Shown here: piece after piece, positions 1 to 6,809 of the stretch | How the letters are laid out: the number at the start of each line of letters is the position of its first letter | Numbering within the stretch: the stretch's first letter is position 1 | DNA from: Candidatus Melainabacteria bacterium | GTDB taxonomy: Bacteria; Cyanobacteriota; Vampirovibrionia; LMEP-6097 | NCBI GenBank assembly: GCA_028817775.1 | Contig: JAPPOW010000168.1 | Location: forward strand, 1-8,030 | DNA length: 8,030 bases | Direction of reading: 5' to 3' | Program-made: the position numbers and the translations under genes | The notes under the pieces: model-generated | Seen by the model: the letters and a program-made list of their open reading frames with translations, nothing else | The model's database searches: none | What the model was told of the DNA's origin: nothing

Positions 1-54
1 TGTAACGGCGTAACGCTTCGCTAATACGTATTAGCGAAGCGTTACGCCGTTACA
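1..54. repeat. 54-bp perfect palindrome with no spacer
   Basis: The first 27 bases are the exact reverse complement of the next 27, with the centre between positions 27 and 28 (TAATAC/GTATTA). Each arm also carries GTAACG twice (2-7 and 10-15, mirrored at 40-45 and 48-53), and TAACGCTT of the left arm (11-18) recurs at 72-79 over the protease stop codon. It lies 23 bp beyond that stop, so in RNA it could be a very stable hairpin (25 bp with a 4-nt loop) ending the protease transcript, possibly in both directions. Any T-tract for the minus strand would lie outside the window. Perfect spacerless palindromes are usually unstable in vivo, and this one begins exactly at base 1, so an assembly fold-back at a contig end is a real alternative. 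Confidence 0.9.
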
Positions 55-77
55 ACCCGGAAGGGATAAGATAACGC

Positions 78-1997
78 TTACAATTTTATGACTTTTTGGC
101 GTGCCTCTGACCAATTACCAGCCTGGTCCTGCAGCACCAATGAAATCTTATGATAGCCAGAACTTAAACCTGCAACTCTAAGTTTACGACGCTCACTAAT
201 GACACCATCAATATTAGACACCCATCTATATGCTTGGATTTTTTTACGGTTCTTGCGTCCGCCAAGATTGGCTCTCAAGCTGCGACCACGACGCGCAATT
301 TTGAAATTAATATCATCAAAGTTTGCAGGATTCAATTGCTTAGAAGGACTAACATTCATCACTCTAAACACAGGCTCAGACCACTTACCGTCAAGAGCTT
401 GCGCTCTAACTGAAATCACATGTGAGCCTTCTGATAAATCGTCTACCACCACAGTTTGATCACTACCAAGAAAACCATCGATATCTGAAGTCCACTCATA
501 GTCAACTACAGCAGGGTCACTAATAGCAGCACTGATCTCAACTTCTTCACCAATCACTGTTGTGTTTGGCATAAGAATATCATCAACTTCTAGGGGGAAT
601 TCAATTGCAGCGCTGAGACCTTCAACAGTCTCACCATGATCACGGTAACGTCTAAACTTAGTTTCCTGGCTTGAAGCAAACAATCTTTCTTTCACTTCAT
701 CAGCACTAATAGGGTTGACTTTATTCTTGGCTTTGATCAAAGCAGCGACTCCAGCAACCAAAGGCGCTGCCATCGAAGTACCAGACTGGTAATCATACTT
801 GTTGTTTGGCACAGTACTAAATACCCATGAACCTGGTGCCACCATATCTACCCAGTCACCATAATTAGAAAAACTCATCTTAGTTAAGTTGTCAGCAATC
901 GCTCCTACGCTAATCACTTCAGGGAAAGCTGCTGGATACATCTTGCTTGAAGTCGAGTTATTGCCAGCTGCAGCTACCATGACAATATCAAGACTGTCAG
1001 CTAGTTTGATGATGTCATGCAAAACCCCGAGTCCACCACCTGCAAAACTCATATTAATCACATCAGCATCATTGTTAATCGCGTAAGCAATTGAATCAAG
1101 GATGTCAGAAGTTTTGAGGAAAGCTGAAGAACCAGTAGAGAAGCCTGCTCTAAGCGGCATGATTTTTACTTCTGGTGCGATGCCACTGATACCAATTTCA
1201 TTGTTTTGAGTAGCTCCAATGATGCCAGCAACATGAGTACCATGACCATCGAAGTCAGTTGGATTATTGTCTGCCCTGCCACAATCCTCACCTGGAAAAC
1301 AACTGAGACCCGTCGTAGCAACAAAATCCCAACCACGGATATCATCAACGTAACCATTACCATCATCATCGATCCCATTAGCAGCAATCTCGTCTTCATT
1401 TGACCAAATATTTGCCACTAAGTCTTGATGTTGATGATCAACTCCAGTATCAATGACAGCAACAGTGATACCTTCACCCTTGGTAATTTCCCAAGTTGCT
1501 TCTGGATTGAGTAAGTCATGTGACCACTGATTGATCTGTAGAGGGTCATTAGTCTCTGAACTAATTTCATAAAGTAGGTTTGGATATACTGCTTCAATTT
1601 CATAATCCCTATCGTTATAGTGAGCAGCGTTAAGTTTGCGAATTAATTTTTTGACTTCGCGCTTTGAAAGTTTTTTGTCGAGCTTAAGGAGAGCAAGTTG
1701 TGATCTCAATTTCATCTTAGTAAGCTTGCGTAATTTGCGGGCCTTGGCGTGCTTGCGGCGAGCCTTGGTGAATAAACCTGATTTCAGTCCTTCTTGCAAA
1801 TTATATTTGCGAGTAAAATTATCGATAAATTCAATTTCTTGTTCTTGCGGCTCTGGGTGCTTGAGCTTGTACTGAATAATCAGCTCCCCAGTAGCCATTA
1901 GCTCATCTTCGTCCTCTGCCTGAACAGGATTGGTAAAATAGCCAATCAGTAATACAAATATGAGCGCAAAGCGGGTAAGGATCGAAAATGGCGCCAT
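78..1997 (-). CDS. secreted subtilisin-like serine protease (S8 family) with C-terminal Ig/PKD-like repeats
   Basis: A 639-residue predicted exported endopeptidase. Residues 1-27 form a signal peptide (R9, hydrophobic 10-20, cleavage after VQA). Residues 37-145 look like an inhibitor-I9-type prodomain (GELIIQYK..., ending YEIEAVYPNLLYEI), interrupted by a very Lys/Arg-rich stretch at about 79-122. The catalytic domain begins at NDPLQINQW (150-158). It shows the Asp motif VIDTGVD (D183), the His motif DGHGTHVAG (H252), the oxyanion Asn in AAAGNN (N346) and the Ser motif GTSMAAP (S408). A DDDGNGYVDD loop (210-219) resembles the calcium-binding-like insert common in this subfamily. Two related modules follow (about 498-548 and 588-638), both with Y-W-S-IDG, LS-G-H-IS and WSE. 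All catalytic residues are present, so the enzyme is probably active. No sorting motif or C-terminal membrane anchor is seen. The start is chosen because it gives a complete signal peptide; the nearest SD-like GAGGGG is 13 nt upstream, within a hairpin. The substrate is unknown. Confidence 0.93.
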   Translation of the reverse strand: MAPFSILTRFALIFVLLIGYFTNPVQAEDEDELMATGELIIQYKLKHPEPQEQEIEFIDNFTRKYNLQEGLKSGLFTKARRKHAKARKLRKLTKMKLRSQLALLKLDKKLSKREVKKLIRKLNAAHYNDRDYEIEAVYPNLLYEISSETNDPLQINQWSHDLLNPEATWEITKGEGITVAVIDTGVDHQHQDLVANIWSNEDEIAANGIDDDGNGYVDDIRGWDFVATTGLSCFPGEDCGRADNNPTDFDGHGTHVAGIIGATQNNEIGISGIAPEVKIMPLRAGFSTGSSAFLKTSDILDSIAYAINNDADVINMSFAGGGLGVLHDIIKLADSLDIVMVAAAGNNSTSSKMYPAAFPEVISVGAIADNLTKMSFSNYGDWVDMVAPGSWVFSTVPNNKYDYQSGTSMAAPLVAGVAALIKAKNKVNPISADEVKERLFASSQETKFRRYRDHGETVEGLSAAIEFPLEVDDILMPNTTVIGEEVEISAAISDPAVVDYEWTSDIDGFLGSDQTVVVDDLSEGSHVISVRAQALDGKWSEPVFRVMNVSPSKQLNPANFDDINFKIARRGRSLRANLGGRKNRKKIQAYRWVSNIDGVISERRKLRVAGLSSGYHKISLVLQDQAGNWSEARQKVIKL

Positions 1998-2003
1998 TAA
2001 AGG

Positions 2004-2032
2004 CTTTTGACCCCTCAGAAGGGCATCAAAAG
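2004..2032 (-). promoter_or_regulatory. leader hairpin covering the SD-like sequence of the protease gene
   Basis: On the minus strand, CTTTTGA (2032-2026) pairs perfectly with TCAAAAG (2010-2004). Above this, CCCT (2023-2020) pairs with AGGG (2015-2012) around a UCUG loop, with only a 1x2 internal loop (or one bulged G plus a G-U pair) between the helices. The hairpin ends 6 nt before the protease ATG. The only purine-rich SD candidate, GAGGGG (2016-2011), lies inside the fold. It could limit translation and open with heat or a bound factor, or it may simply be a leader structure. No U-run follows, so it is not an intrinsic terminator. The structure is read directly; the regulatory role is inference. 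Confidence 0.5.
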
Positions 2033-2064
2033 ACCAGCCAAGCGGCTTATTTATTTTTTCTTTT

Positions 2065-2118
2065 CTAGGTTAAGGAACCGAGCTCCGACACCTCTTATCT
2101 TGCAAAAGCCTAGGTTAA
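2065..2118. repeat. direct repeat CTAGGTTAA, two copies 45 bp apart
   Basis: CTAGGTTAA occurs at 2065-2073 and again at 2110-2118, between the divergent protease and groES genes. Three more CTAG tetramers follow at 2143, 2184 and 2190. The 45-bp spacing is close to four helical turns, which would suit a regulator binding one face of the DNA. The function is not known. Confidence 0.45.
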
Positions 2119-2182
2119 TAGTACGGCAACCCCTCATATAGACTAGATTTGCCGGTGTTTATATAAAGATTTAAGTAAAAAA

Positions 2183-2194
2183 GCTAGACCTAGC
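2183..2194. promoter_or_regulatory. inverted repeat GCTAG-AC-CTAGC in the groES promoter
   Basis: Two perfect 5-bp arms are separated by AC and end 1 bp before the extended -10 element of groES. A protein bound here would cover the promoter spacer and block RNA polymerase. It does not match CIRCE (TTAGCACTC-N9-GAGTGCTAA). It is a candidate operator by position only. Confidence 0.35.
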
Positions 2195-2195
2195 G

Positions 2196-2204
2196 TGATA
2201 AAAT
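2196..2204 (+). promoter_or_regulatory. probable groES-groEL promoter (extended -10, TGATAAAAT)
   Basis: TG, one base, then TAAAAT (2199-2204) fits an extended -10 element. Transcription would start near 2211 and give a leader of about 40 nt carrying the groES ribosome binding site. I see no convincing -35 hexamer at 16-18 bp, as is common for extended -10 promoters. An alternative A/T-rich -10 (TATAAA, 2162-2167) lies further upstream. Confidence 0.45.
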
Positions 2205-2237
2205 GCTCCTTCTAATAGGGGGATACAAATCATTTTT

Positions 2238-2242
2238 AGGAG
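2238..2242 (+). promoter_or_regulatory. groES ribosome binding site (AGGAG)
   Basis: AGGAG lies 9 nt before the groES ATG, at normal spacing. It shows that this genome does use Shine-Dalgarno initiation, which makes its absence from the three genes at 4341, 5379 and 7951 meaningful. Confidence 0.85.
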
Positions 2243-2251
2243 TTAACTATT

Positions 2252-2569
2252 ATGGCTACAGCAGAAAAGAAATCAAGCAAGAAACTCAAGCCGCTCAACG
2301 ACAAAATCGTTGTACAGAAGGCAGAGGCAGAAGCAAAAACTGAAGGTGGAATTTATCTTCCAAGCGGCTCACAAGAGAAACCTCTTGAAGGAATTGTAGT
2401 TGCAGTTGGTCCTGGTCCTCGTAACGACAAGGGCGAAAGACAAGAGCTTCAAGTTAAAGAAGGCGAAAGAATTCTTTACTCAAAATACTCAGGTACTGAG
2501 TTTAAACAAGATGGCAAAGAACTTCTCATTATCAGTGAGAAGGATGTTCTTGCAGTTATAGAAGGATAG
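2252..2569 (+). CDS. groES: co-chaperonin GroES (Cpn10)
   Basis: A 105-residue co-chaperonin whose heptamer caps the GroEL ring and closes the cytoplasmic folding chamber. The family pattern is clear: KPLNDKIVV near the start (13-21), a mobile loop at about 28-44 with the GroEL-contacting IYL tripeptide (34-36), GIVVAVGPG (47-55), and the C-terminal strand IISEKDVLAVIE. Typical GroES has about 95-103 residues; the small excess here is a Lys/Ser-rich N-terminal extension (residues 4-11, AEKKSSKK). The AGGAG site 9 nt upstream supports this start over an internal one. Only 14 bp separate it from groEL, so the two are co-transcribed. The C-terminal half resembles cyanobacterial GroES most closely from memory. 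Confidence 0.98.
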   Translation: MATAEKKSSKKLKPLNDKIVVQKAEAEAKTEGGIYLPSGSQEKPLEGIVVAVGPGPRNDKGERQELQVKEGERILYSKYSGTEFKQDGKELLIISEKDVLAVIEG

Positions 2570-2570
2570 T

Positions 2571-2575
2571 AGGAG
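2571..2575 (+). promoter_or_regulatory. groEL ribosome binding site (AGGAG)
   Basis: AGGAG sits in the 14-bp gap between groES and groEL, 8 nt before the groEL ATG. It fixes the groEL start at MAKQILR. Confidence 0.85.
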
Positions 2576-2583
2576 AAGAAAAA

Positions 2584-4218
2584 ATGGCAAAACAAATTCT
2601 TAGAAAAGACGAAGCACGCAAAGCGCTTGCAAACGGCATCCAAACAGTCGCTGATATCGTTTCAGTTACTTTAGGTCCAGCAGGTCGCAATGTTGTGCTT
2701 GAGAAAAAATTCGGTGCACCACAATCAATTCGTGATGGTGTCACTATCGTAAAGGAAATCACTGAGCTTGAAGATCAGTTCGAGAGTGCTGGTGCAGCTT
2801 TGATCAAAGAAGCAGCAACCAAGACTAACGATATCGCAGGTGATGGTACTACTACTTCAACTCTACTTGCTGGTGCAATTGTTGAAGCTGGTATGAGACA
2901 CTTAGCCGCCAAAGCTAATCCAGTATTACTTAAGCGCGGAATGGACAAAGCTACTGAGTTTGTTGTTGGAGAATTCAAACAACTAGCTAAGGAAGTTAAG
3001 TCATCTCGTGATATCGAGCAAGTTGCAACTATCTCAGCAGCCAACGATGCTCAGATCGGTCAATTTATCGCAGAAGCGATGGAGAAAGTTGGTAGAGATG
3101 GTGTAATCACTGTTGAAGAATCTAAATCAATGACTACAGAACTTGAAGTTGTTGAAGGTATGCAATTCGACAAAGGTTATATCTCACCTTACTTCGTAAA
3201 CAACACTGACAGAATGGAAGCTGTACTTGATGAGCCATTCATTCTTGCAGTAGACAAGAAGATCAGTATCGCTCATGACCTAGTACCTACTTTAGAGTCA
3301 GTTGCTAGATCTGGCAGACCACTTCTTATCATCGCTGAAGACGTTGAAGGTGAAGCTCTTGCAGCACTTGTAATCAACTCACTTAGACAAGTACTTAAAG
3401 TTGCAGCTGTCAAAGCACCAGGTTTTGGTGATAGACGTAAAGCAATGCTTGAAGATATCGCGATCCTTACTGGCGCTAAAGTTGTATCAGAAGATCTTGA
3501 TATGAAACTTGAGAACGTAAGTCTTGAAGACCTTGGTGTGGCACGTAAGGTTGTTGTCAGCAAAGACAAAACTGTAATCGTTGCAACTGAGAACACTAAA
3601 GATGAAGTTGCTACAAGACTTAAGCAGATTGATTCTCAAATTGATGAAAGTGATTCAGACTACGACAAAGAAAAACTCAACGAACGCAAAGCTAAACTTA
3701 GCGGCGGTGTTGCAGTGATCAAAGTTGGTGCAGCTACAGAGCCTGAGCTTAAAGATCGTAAGCTTAGACTAGAAGATGCGCTTAACGCGACTCGCGCAGC
3801 AGTTGAAGAAGGAATCATCCCTGGTGGTGGTACTACTCAAGTCAAAGCTTCTAAAAAACTTGAAGCTAAATTGTCTGAGTTTGATGGTGAAGAAAGACTT
3901 GGTGCTGAAATTATTGTTCAAGCACTTCGTAAGCCAACAATGCAGATTGCAAACAACGCTGGTTTCTCTGGTGAAGTTGTAATCGAGCGTGTACTTGCTG
4001 AGTCTGAGAATGTTGGTTTCAATGCAGCAGTTGGACAGTATGTAGATATGTTCGATGCTGGTATTGTTGACCCAGCTAAAGTTTCTCGTACTTCACTTCA
4101 GAACGCTGTTTCAGTAGCAGGTCAAATCCTTCTTACTGATGCAATCGTTGTTGAAATCAAAGAAGAAGGCGCAGCTCCAGCGATGCCAGCTGGTGCAGGC
4201 ATGCCAGGCATGATGTAA
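2584..4218 (+). CDS. groEL: chaperonin GroEL (Cpn60/Hsp60)
   Basis: A 544-residue ATP-driven chaperonin that forms double heptameric rings and folds proteins together with GroES. The equatorial nucleotide site is intact: TLGPAGRNV (29-37), D51 in RDGVTI, GDGTTT (86-91, with D87), and D398 in LEDALNATRAA. The cpn60 signature runs from A405 to G416 (AAVEEGIIPGGG). The apical domain occupies roughly 190-375, and the tail ends in a short Met/Gly-rich segment (GAGMPGMM), as in most bacterial GroELs. Length is typical (about 540-550). It is the second gene of the operon and is followed by a strong terminator. Codon choice looks biased to GCA/GCT, GTT, CTT and GAA, as expected for high expression. 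No key residue is missing. Heat-shock control is expected, but no CIRCE site is present. Confidence 0.99.
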   Translation: MAKQILRKDEARKALANGIQTVADIVSVTLGPAGRNVVLEKKFGAPQSIRDGVTIVKEITELEDQFESAGAALIKEAATKTNDIAGDGTTTSTLLAGAIVEAGMRHLAAKANPVLLKRGMDKATEFVVGEFKQLAKEVKSSRDIEQVATISAANDAQIGQFIAEAMEKVGRDGVITVEESKSMTTELEVVEGMQFDKGYISPYFVNNTDRMEAVLDEPFILAVDKKISIAHDLVPTLESVARSGRPLLIIAEDVEGEALAALVINSLRQVLKVAAVKAPGFGDRRKAMLEDIAILTGAKVVSEDLDMKLENVSLEDLGVARKVVVSKDKTVIVATENTKDEVATRLKQIDSQIDESDSDYDKEKLNERKAKLSGGVAVIKVGAATEPELKDRKLRLEDALNATRAAVEEGIIPGGGTTQVKASKKLEAKLSEFDGEERLGAEIIVQALRKPTMQIANNAGFSGEVVIERVLAESENVGFNAAVGQYVDMFDAGIVDPAKVSRTSLQNAVSVAGQILLTDAIVVEIKEEGAAPAMPAGAGMPGMM

Positions 4219-4280
4219 ACAAGTTATGCAAGGTTCTTACGATTTTAGTCATGAGTGGGGACCTTGTTAATTTCAAATCA

Positions 4281-4310
4281 GAATGGCTTCCTTCGGGAAG
4301 CCATTCTTTT
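4281..4310 (+). terminator. intrinsic terminator of the groESL operon
   Basis: GAATGGCTTCC (4281-4291) and GGAAGCCATTC (4296-4306) form a perfect 11-bp stem closed by a C(UUCG)G tetraloop, followed by TTTTAT. It starts 62 bp after the groEL stop. The promoter of the next gene begins only 13 bp beyond the T-run, so the terminator separates two transcription units very economically. Confidence 0.95.
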
Positions 4311-4323
4311 ATCTAGTGCGCTT

Positions 4324-4332
4324 TGCTATAAT
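4324..4332 (+). promoter_or_regulatory. extended -10 promoter giving a leaderless mRNA (gene at 4341)
   Basis: TGCTATAAT combines the TG extension with a consensus TATAAT (4327-4332). Only 8 nt separate it from the ATG at 4341, so transcription should begin at or within a base or two of the start codon. No -35 hexamer is evident, since that position falls in the terminator T-run, and there is no Shine-Dalgarno sequence. The 15-mer TTGCTATAATTATCT (4323-4337) matches the sequence before the next gene at 14 of 15 positions. Confidence 0.75.
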
Positions 4333-4340
4333 TATCTCGA

Positions 4341-5333
4341 ATGGAGCTGCCATACAGAGAATTAATACAAGCTGCAGTAACAGCTTTACCGGAGCAGCCG
4401 ACCAAGGCTTTCATAACAGAGCTCAGCTTAGGGGCTAGAGTTGATAGAGATATTGAAGATCCAGATACAGTCGCAGATCTGCTCTCAACCATTGCATATA
4501 AATCTAGATATAGACAAAAGAGAGAAGCGGGATTGGCTTTGATGCACTTGGCTCAGGCGCAGGGTTATCAGCAAGCTTGTATTAGTCGAGCCAAAAAATA
4601 TTTAGAAGCAGTAGATCCTTCGGACCTTCGGCAACTATCTGATATACCCAGTGTTTGGATGGGTGACTTGAATAGATACTTTCAATCTGCTGATCTTGCT
4701 GAATTTATTCACACTAGTTCAGATTATAGTGCTCATGAGAGTTATGAAATCATACAAAAACTAGCGACTAGAGGTGATGCAGTCGCCTGCTTTAAGTTTG
4801 CTGAATCAGTTATGTCTAAGTGTTACAAAGAGTTTGATATTCTTAGATCATTAACTAGAAGACTTTTAACTAATGGTCATGTAAGTCAGTTACAAGATTA
4901 TATTATCTCTGAAGACGAGGATGGAATAGCCCATAGAAATTATGAGGCTTTATTTGAAACATGTGATCGTATTTTCCGAGCAAAAGCAACTAAACAAAAA
5001 GGTAATCATGTTCATAATTTAAGCCCAATTTTGGACTTTGTAGATTTTCTGATTCAACATTTTGATAAAGCACCGAAAGAAATATTGCAGTCCTTGGTTT
5101 TAAATCTTTGTAAATTAGCAAATAGAAGCCGACTAGCACAAACTATAGAAGCTGCAACAAGACACGGACAAAACTTTCTTAATTTATTTGGATACGATGA
5201 AGCAATTGCGTATTCATTGGAGCATGTTCTTGATAAGGATGCTGATGGCACTGATGACTCAAGGTTAAGAAAACAAAATAGGGTCAGAAGTGTTACTAGA
5301 GCAATAGAGAAACAACCTAGAAGACCTGGATAA
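4341..5333 (+). CDS. hypothetical protein, predicted all-helical and cytoplasmic
   Basis: A 330-residue protein that I do not recognise. It has no signal peptide or membrane segment. The sequence reads as a run of amphipathic helices, reminiscent of TPR, Sel1 or HEAT-like superhelical repeats (for example REAGLALMHLAQAQGYQQA at 61-79 and EILQSLVLNLCKLA at 247-260), but no regular repeat unit can be proven by eye. Near the C-terminus DKDADGTDD (298-306) resembles the DxDxDG loop of calcium-binding motifs. It is followed by a strongly basic tail (308-328, many Arg/Lys), which could bind nucleic acid or an acidic partner. The start is chosen because the ATG lies 8 nt after a consensus -10 box, the same layout as the next gene. 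It is transcribed separately from groEL. A scaffold or adaptor role would be a guess. Confidence 0.8.
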   Translation: MELPYRELIQAAVTALPEQPTKAFITELSLGARVDRDIEDPDTVADLLSTIAYKSRYRQKREAGLALMHLAQAQGYQQACISRAKKYLEAVDPSDLRQLSDIPSVWMGDLNRYFQSADLAEFIHTSSDYSAHESYEIIQKLATRGDAVACFKFAESVMSKCYKEFDILRSLTRRLLTNGHVSQLQDYIISEDEDGIAHRNYEALFETCDRIFRAKATKQKGNHVHNLSPILDFVDFLIQHFDKAPKEILQSLVLNLCKLANRSRLAQTIEAATRHGQNFLNLFGYDEAIAYSLEHVLDKDADGTDDSRLRKQNRVRSVTRAIEKQPRRPG

Positions 5334-5362
5334 GCTAACAATAAGCCCTCGTCGCATTATCT

Positions 5363-5371
5363 TGCTATAAT
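5363..5371 (+). promoter_or_regulatory. extended -10 promoter giving a leaderless mRNA (gene at 5379)
   Basis: TGCTATAAT, with TATAAT at 5366-5371, ends 7 nt before the ATG at 5379. The block TTGCTATAATTACCT (5362-5376) differs at one base from that before the gene at 4341. No -35 box or Shine-Dalgarno sequence is visible. The 45-bp gap to the preceding gene holds no terminator, so read-through from that gene would add to expression. Confidence 0.75.
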
Positions 5372-5378
5372 TACCTTC

Positions 5379-6809
5379 ATGAAGCCTTTGAATCTGGAAA
5401 ATGCTAGAGCTTGTGCTGCCCAACTTGGGGACTTTATCAGCCGGGCCCTAAATAATGAAGAAGCAAAGCCAGCTGATAGCATCACTACTAAACCTACTCC
5501 GCCAGCAGTCAGAGAAGTAGTGAGGCAACTATCCCTACCAATAATACAAAGCGGGACTAGACCACTTTCAGTTTTTCAAGACCTTATAGCAGGGCTTAAA
5601 GATTCTTCAAGCCAAGTAGAATCACTAGATTCACCTCAGATTCAAGAAAAAGAAGGTGAAGAAAACAGGCGACTCATTGTTGACCTCATAAGAGAGTTGA
5701 GTAAAGCAGGAGCTGATCTTAAAAAAGAATACCGGATAGATACACATGCTGCATTGGGTCAAGCAAGGCTTGGGCTTAGTGCAAATATTGACTCGCCAGC
5801 TGGTCTCTTTAGTAGCACATGGAGACAGGGTAGTGACGATTGCGAATCAATAGTACTAAACCGCCGCCCGGAAGCAGGAAACAATAACGGCAGACCATAT
5901 ATTAAGCAGCTCTTCTTTAGCTATAATAAAACTAGACCTGAATTATCTTCCTGCATAGTCAAGATTGAAGACCCGCAAGGACAAGAGACGCAAGAGGTCT
6001 ACTACAGAGCACTTGGTATCAACAGATCAAACCGACAAGTGGAGCAAAGCAACCCTCTAGCTAATGCATTGATAGAAACTTTTTATCCTTACGTTGTGCA
6101 ACCATTGTTTGCCCATGACGGCGCTTCTCCTATAGCCTCGGAGACTGGTGTTGAGCAACCTCAAGATTTTGATGCCTTGGTAGCAAGAGTTATTGAAAGA
6201 TGTCCTGATACAGAAATTAGCAGCAAACTCAAAAGAGAAATAACCATCTCCCAAAGCCTTGCAAGCAATGTCGAAGAACTGGGTTGCAAAACAACAGCTC
6301 TTGGGGCTTTGCCTTTGGATGTTCATAAATTCCTAGAGGCCTCCAACCTAGAAAGAGATCTAGTAAGAGATAGCAATGCTGACCACTATGCTCAATTTTT
6401 GGCTAATACTAATCGTCGCTTGAGACTTTTTACTGAAGCTCTAAGATTGAGCGGTTTGGAAATAAGCCCTGTCCCATCTAATGACGGCTCATGTGCAAAA
6501 AATTCTACTTGGTCTATTGAAATTGATGACGGTTCCAAGCTTCAATACACTCGAGCCAAAGATGATGAGAAACTAGATTCAGTAGAATTAAGCTTAGCTT
6601 GTGGTGATGGCTATAGTCTAAAACTATCAAATTCCCGAGAGTTCCCTCACCAAATGGTATCTCTTACAGAAGGTGATGATGAAAAACTAGTGGCTAGCTT
6701 TTATTACTATACAGTTGAAGTTGATAGTCAATCTAACCTTATGATAGAAAGGCCTGACCAACAGAAAGACAATAAATGTCTTAGGGTTAAAACTTTCCAG
6801 CAATACTAG
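5379..6809 (+). CDS. hypothetical protein, predicted cytoplasmic, two beta-rich segments
   Basis: A 476-residue protein that I do not recognise. There is no signal peptide or membrane helix. In order: a short helical N-terminus (4-25), a low-complexity Pro/Thr linker (30-43), a mixed charged helical region (60-120), a beta-rich segment (about 138-212, STWRQGSDD to VYYRAL), a second helical region (225-360), and a C-terminal beta-rich segment (about 372-460). The two beta segments share a loose pattern (STW, then DD or a charged turn, then alternating strands ending in an aromatic YYR/YYY stretch), so they may be a diverged duplication. The start is supported by the -10 box 7 nt upstream. The shared promoter type links it to the preceding unknown gene. 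The gene ends by overlapping the convergent ATPase gene. No function is proposed. Confidence 0.8.
   Translation: MKPLNLENARACAAQLGDFISRALNNEEAKPADSITTKPTPPAVREVVRQLSLPIIQSGTRPLSVFQDLIAGLKDSSSQVESLDSPQIQEKEGEENRRLIVDLIRELSKAGADLKKEYRIDTHAALGQARLGLSANIDSPAGLFSSTWRQGSDDCESIVLNRRPEAGNNNGRPYIKQLFFSYNKTRPELSSCIVKIEDPQGQETQEVYYRALGINRSNRQVEQSNPLANALIETFYPYVVQPLFAHDGASPIASETGVEQPQDFDALVARVIERCPDTEISSKLKREITISQSLASNVEELGCKTTALGALPLDVHKFLEASNLERDLVRDSNADHYAQFLANTNRRLRLFTEALRLSGLEISPVPSNDGSCAKNSTWSIEIDDGSKLQYTRAKDDEKLDSVELSLACGDGYSLKLSNSREFPHQMVSLTEGDDEKLVASFYYYTVEVDSQSNLMIERPDQQKDNKCLRVKTFQQY

Noticed and set aside
2015..2026. Three-codon upstream ORF (ATG CCC TTC TGA) on the minus strand in the protease leader
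   Set aside because: It has no ribosome binding site, is very short and lies inside the hairpin; a chance occurrence is most likely.
2206..2242. CTCCT (2206-2210) complementary to the groES AGGAG site (2238-2242), a possible RNA switch
   Set aside because: With the -10 at 2199-2204, transcription should begin near 2211, so CTCCT would not be in the mRNA.
2120..2251. CIRCE element for HrcA control of groESL
   Set aside because: No TTAGCACTC-N9-GAGTGCTAA or close variant is present between the divergent genes.
3273..3596. Long minus-strand open frames inside groEL and other antisense frames
   Set aside because: They are shadows of the strongly conserved groEL reading frame, with no motifs or start signals of their own.
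4219..4270. Inverted repeat CAAGGT (4229-4234) / ACCTTG (4261-4266) after groEL as a first terminator
   Set aside because: The arms are only 6 bp with a 26-nt loop and no T-run; the hairpin at 4281-4310 is far better.
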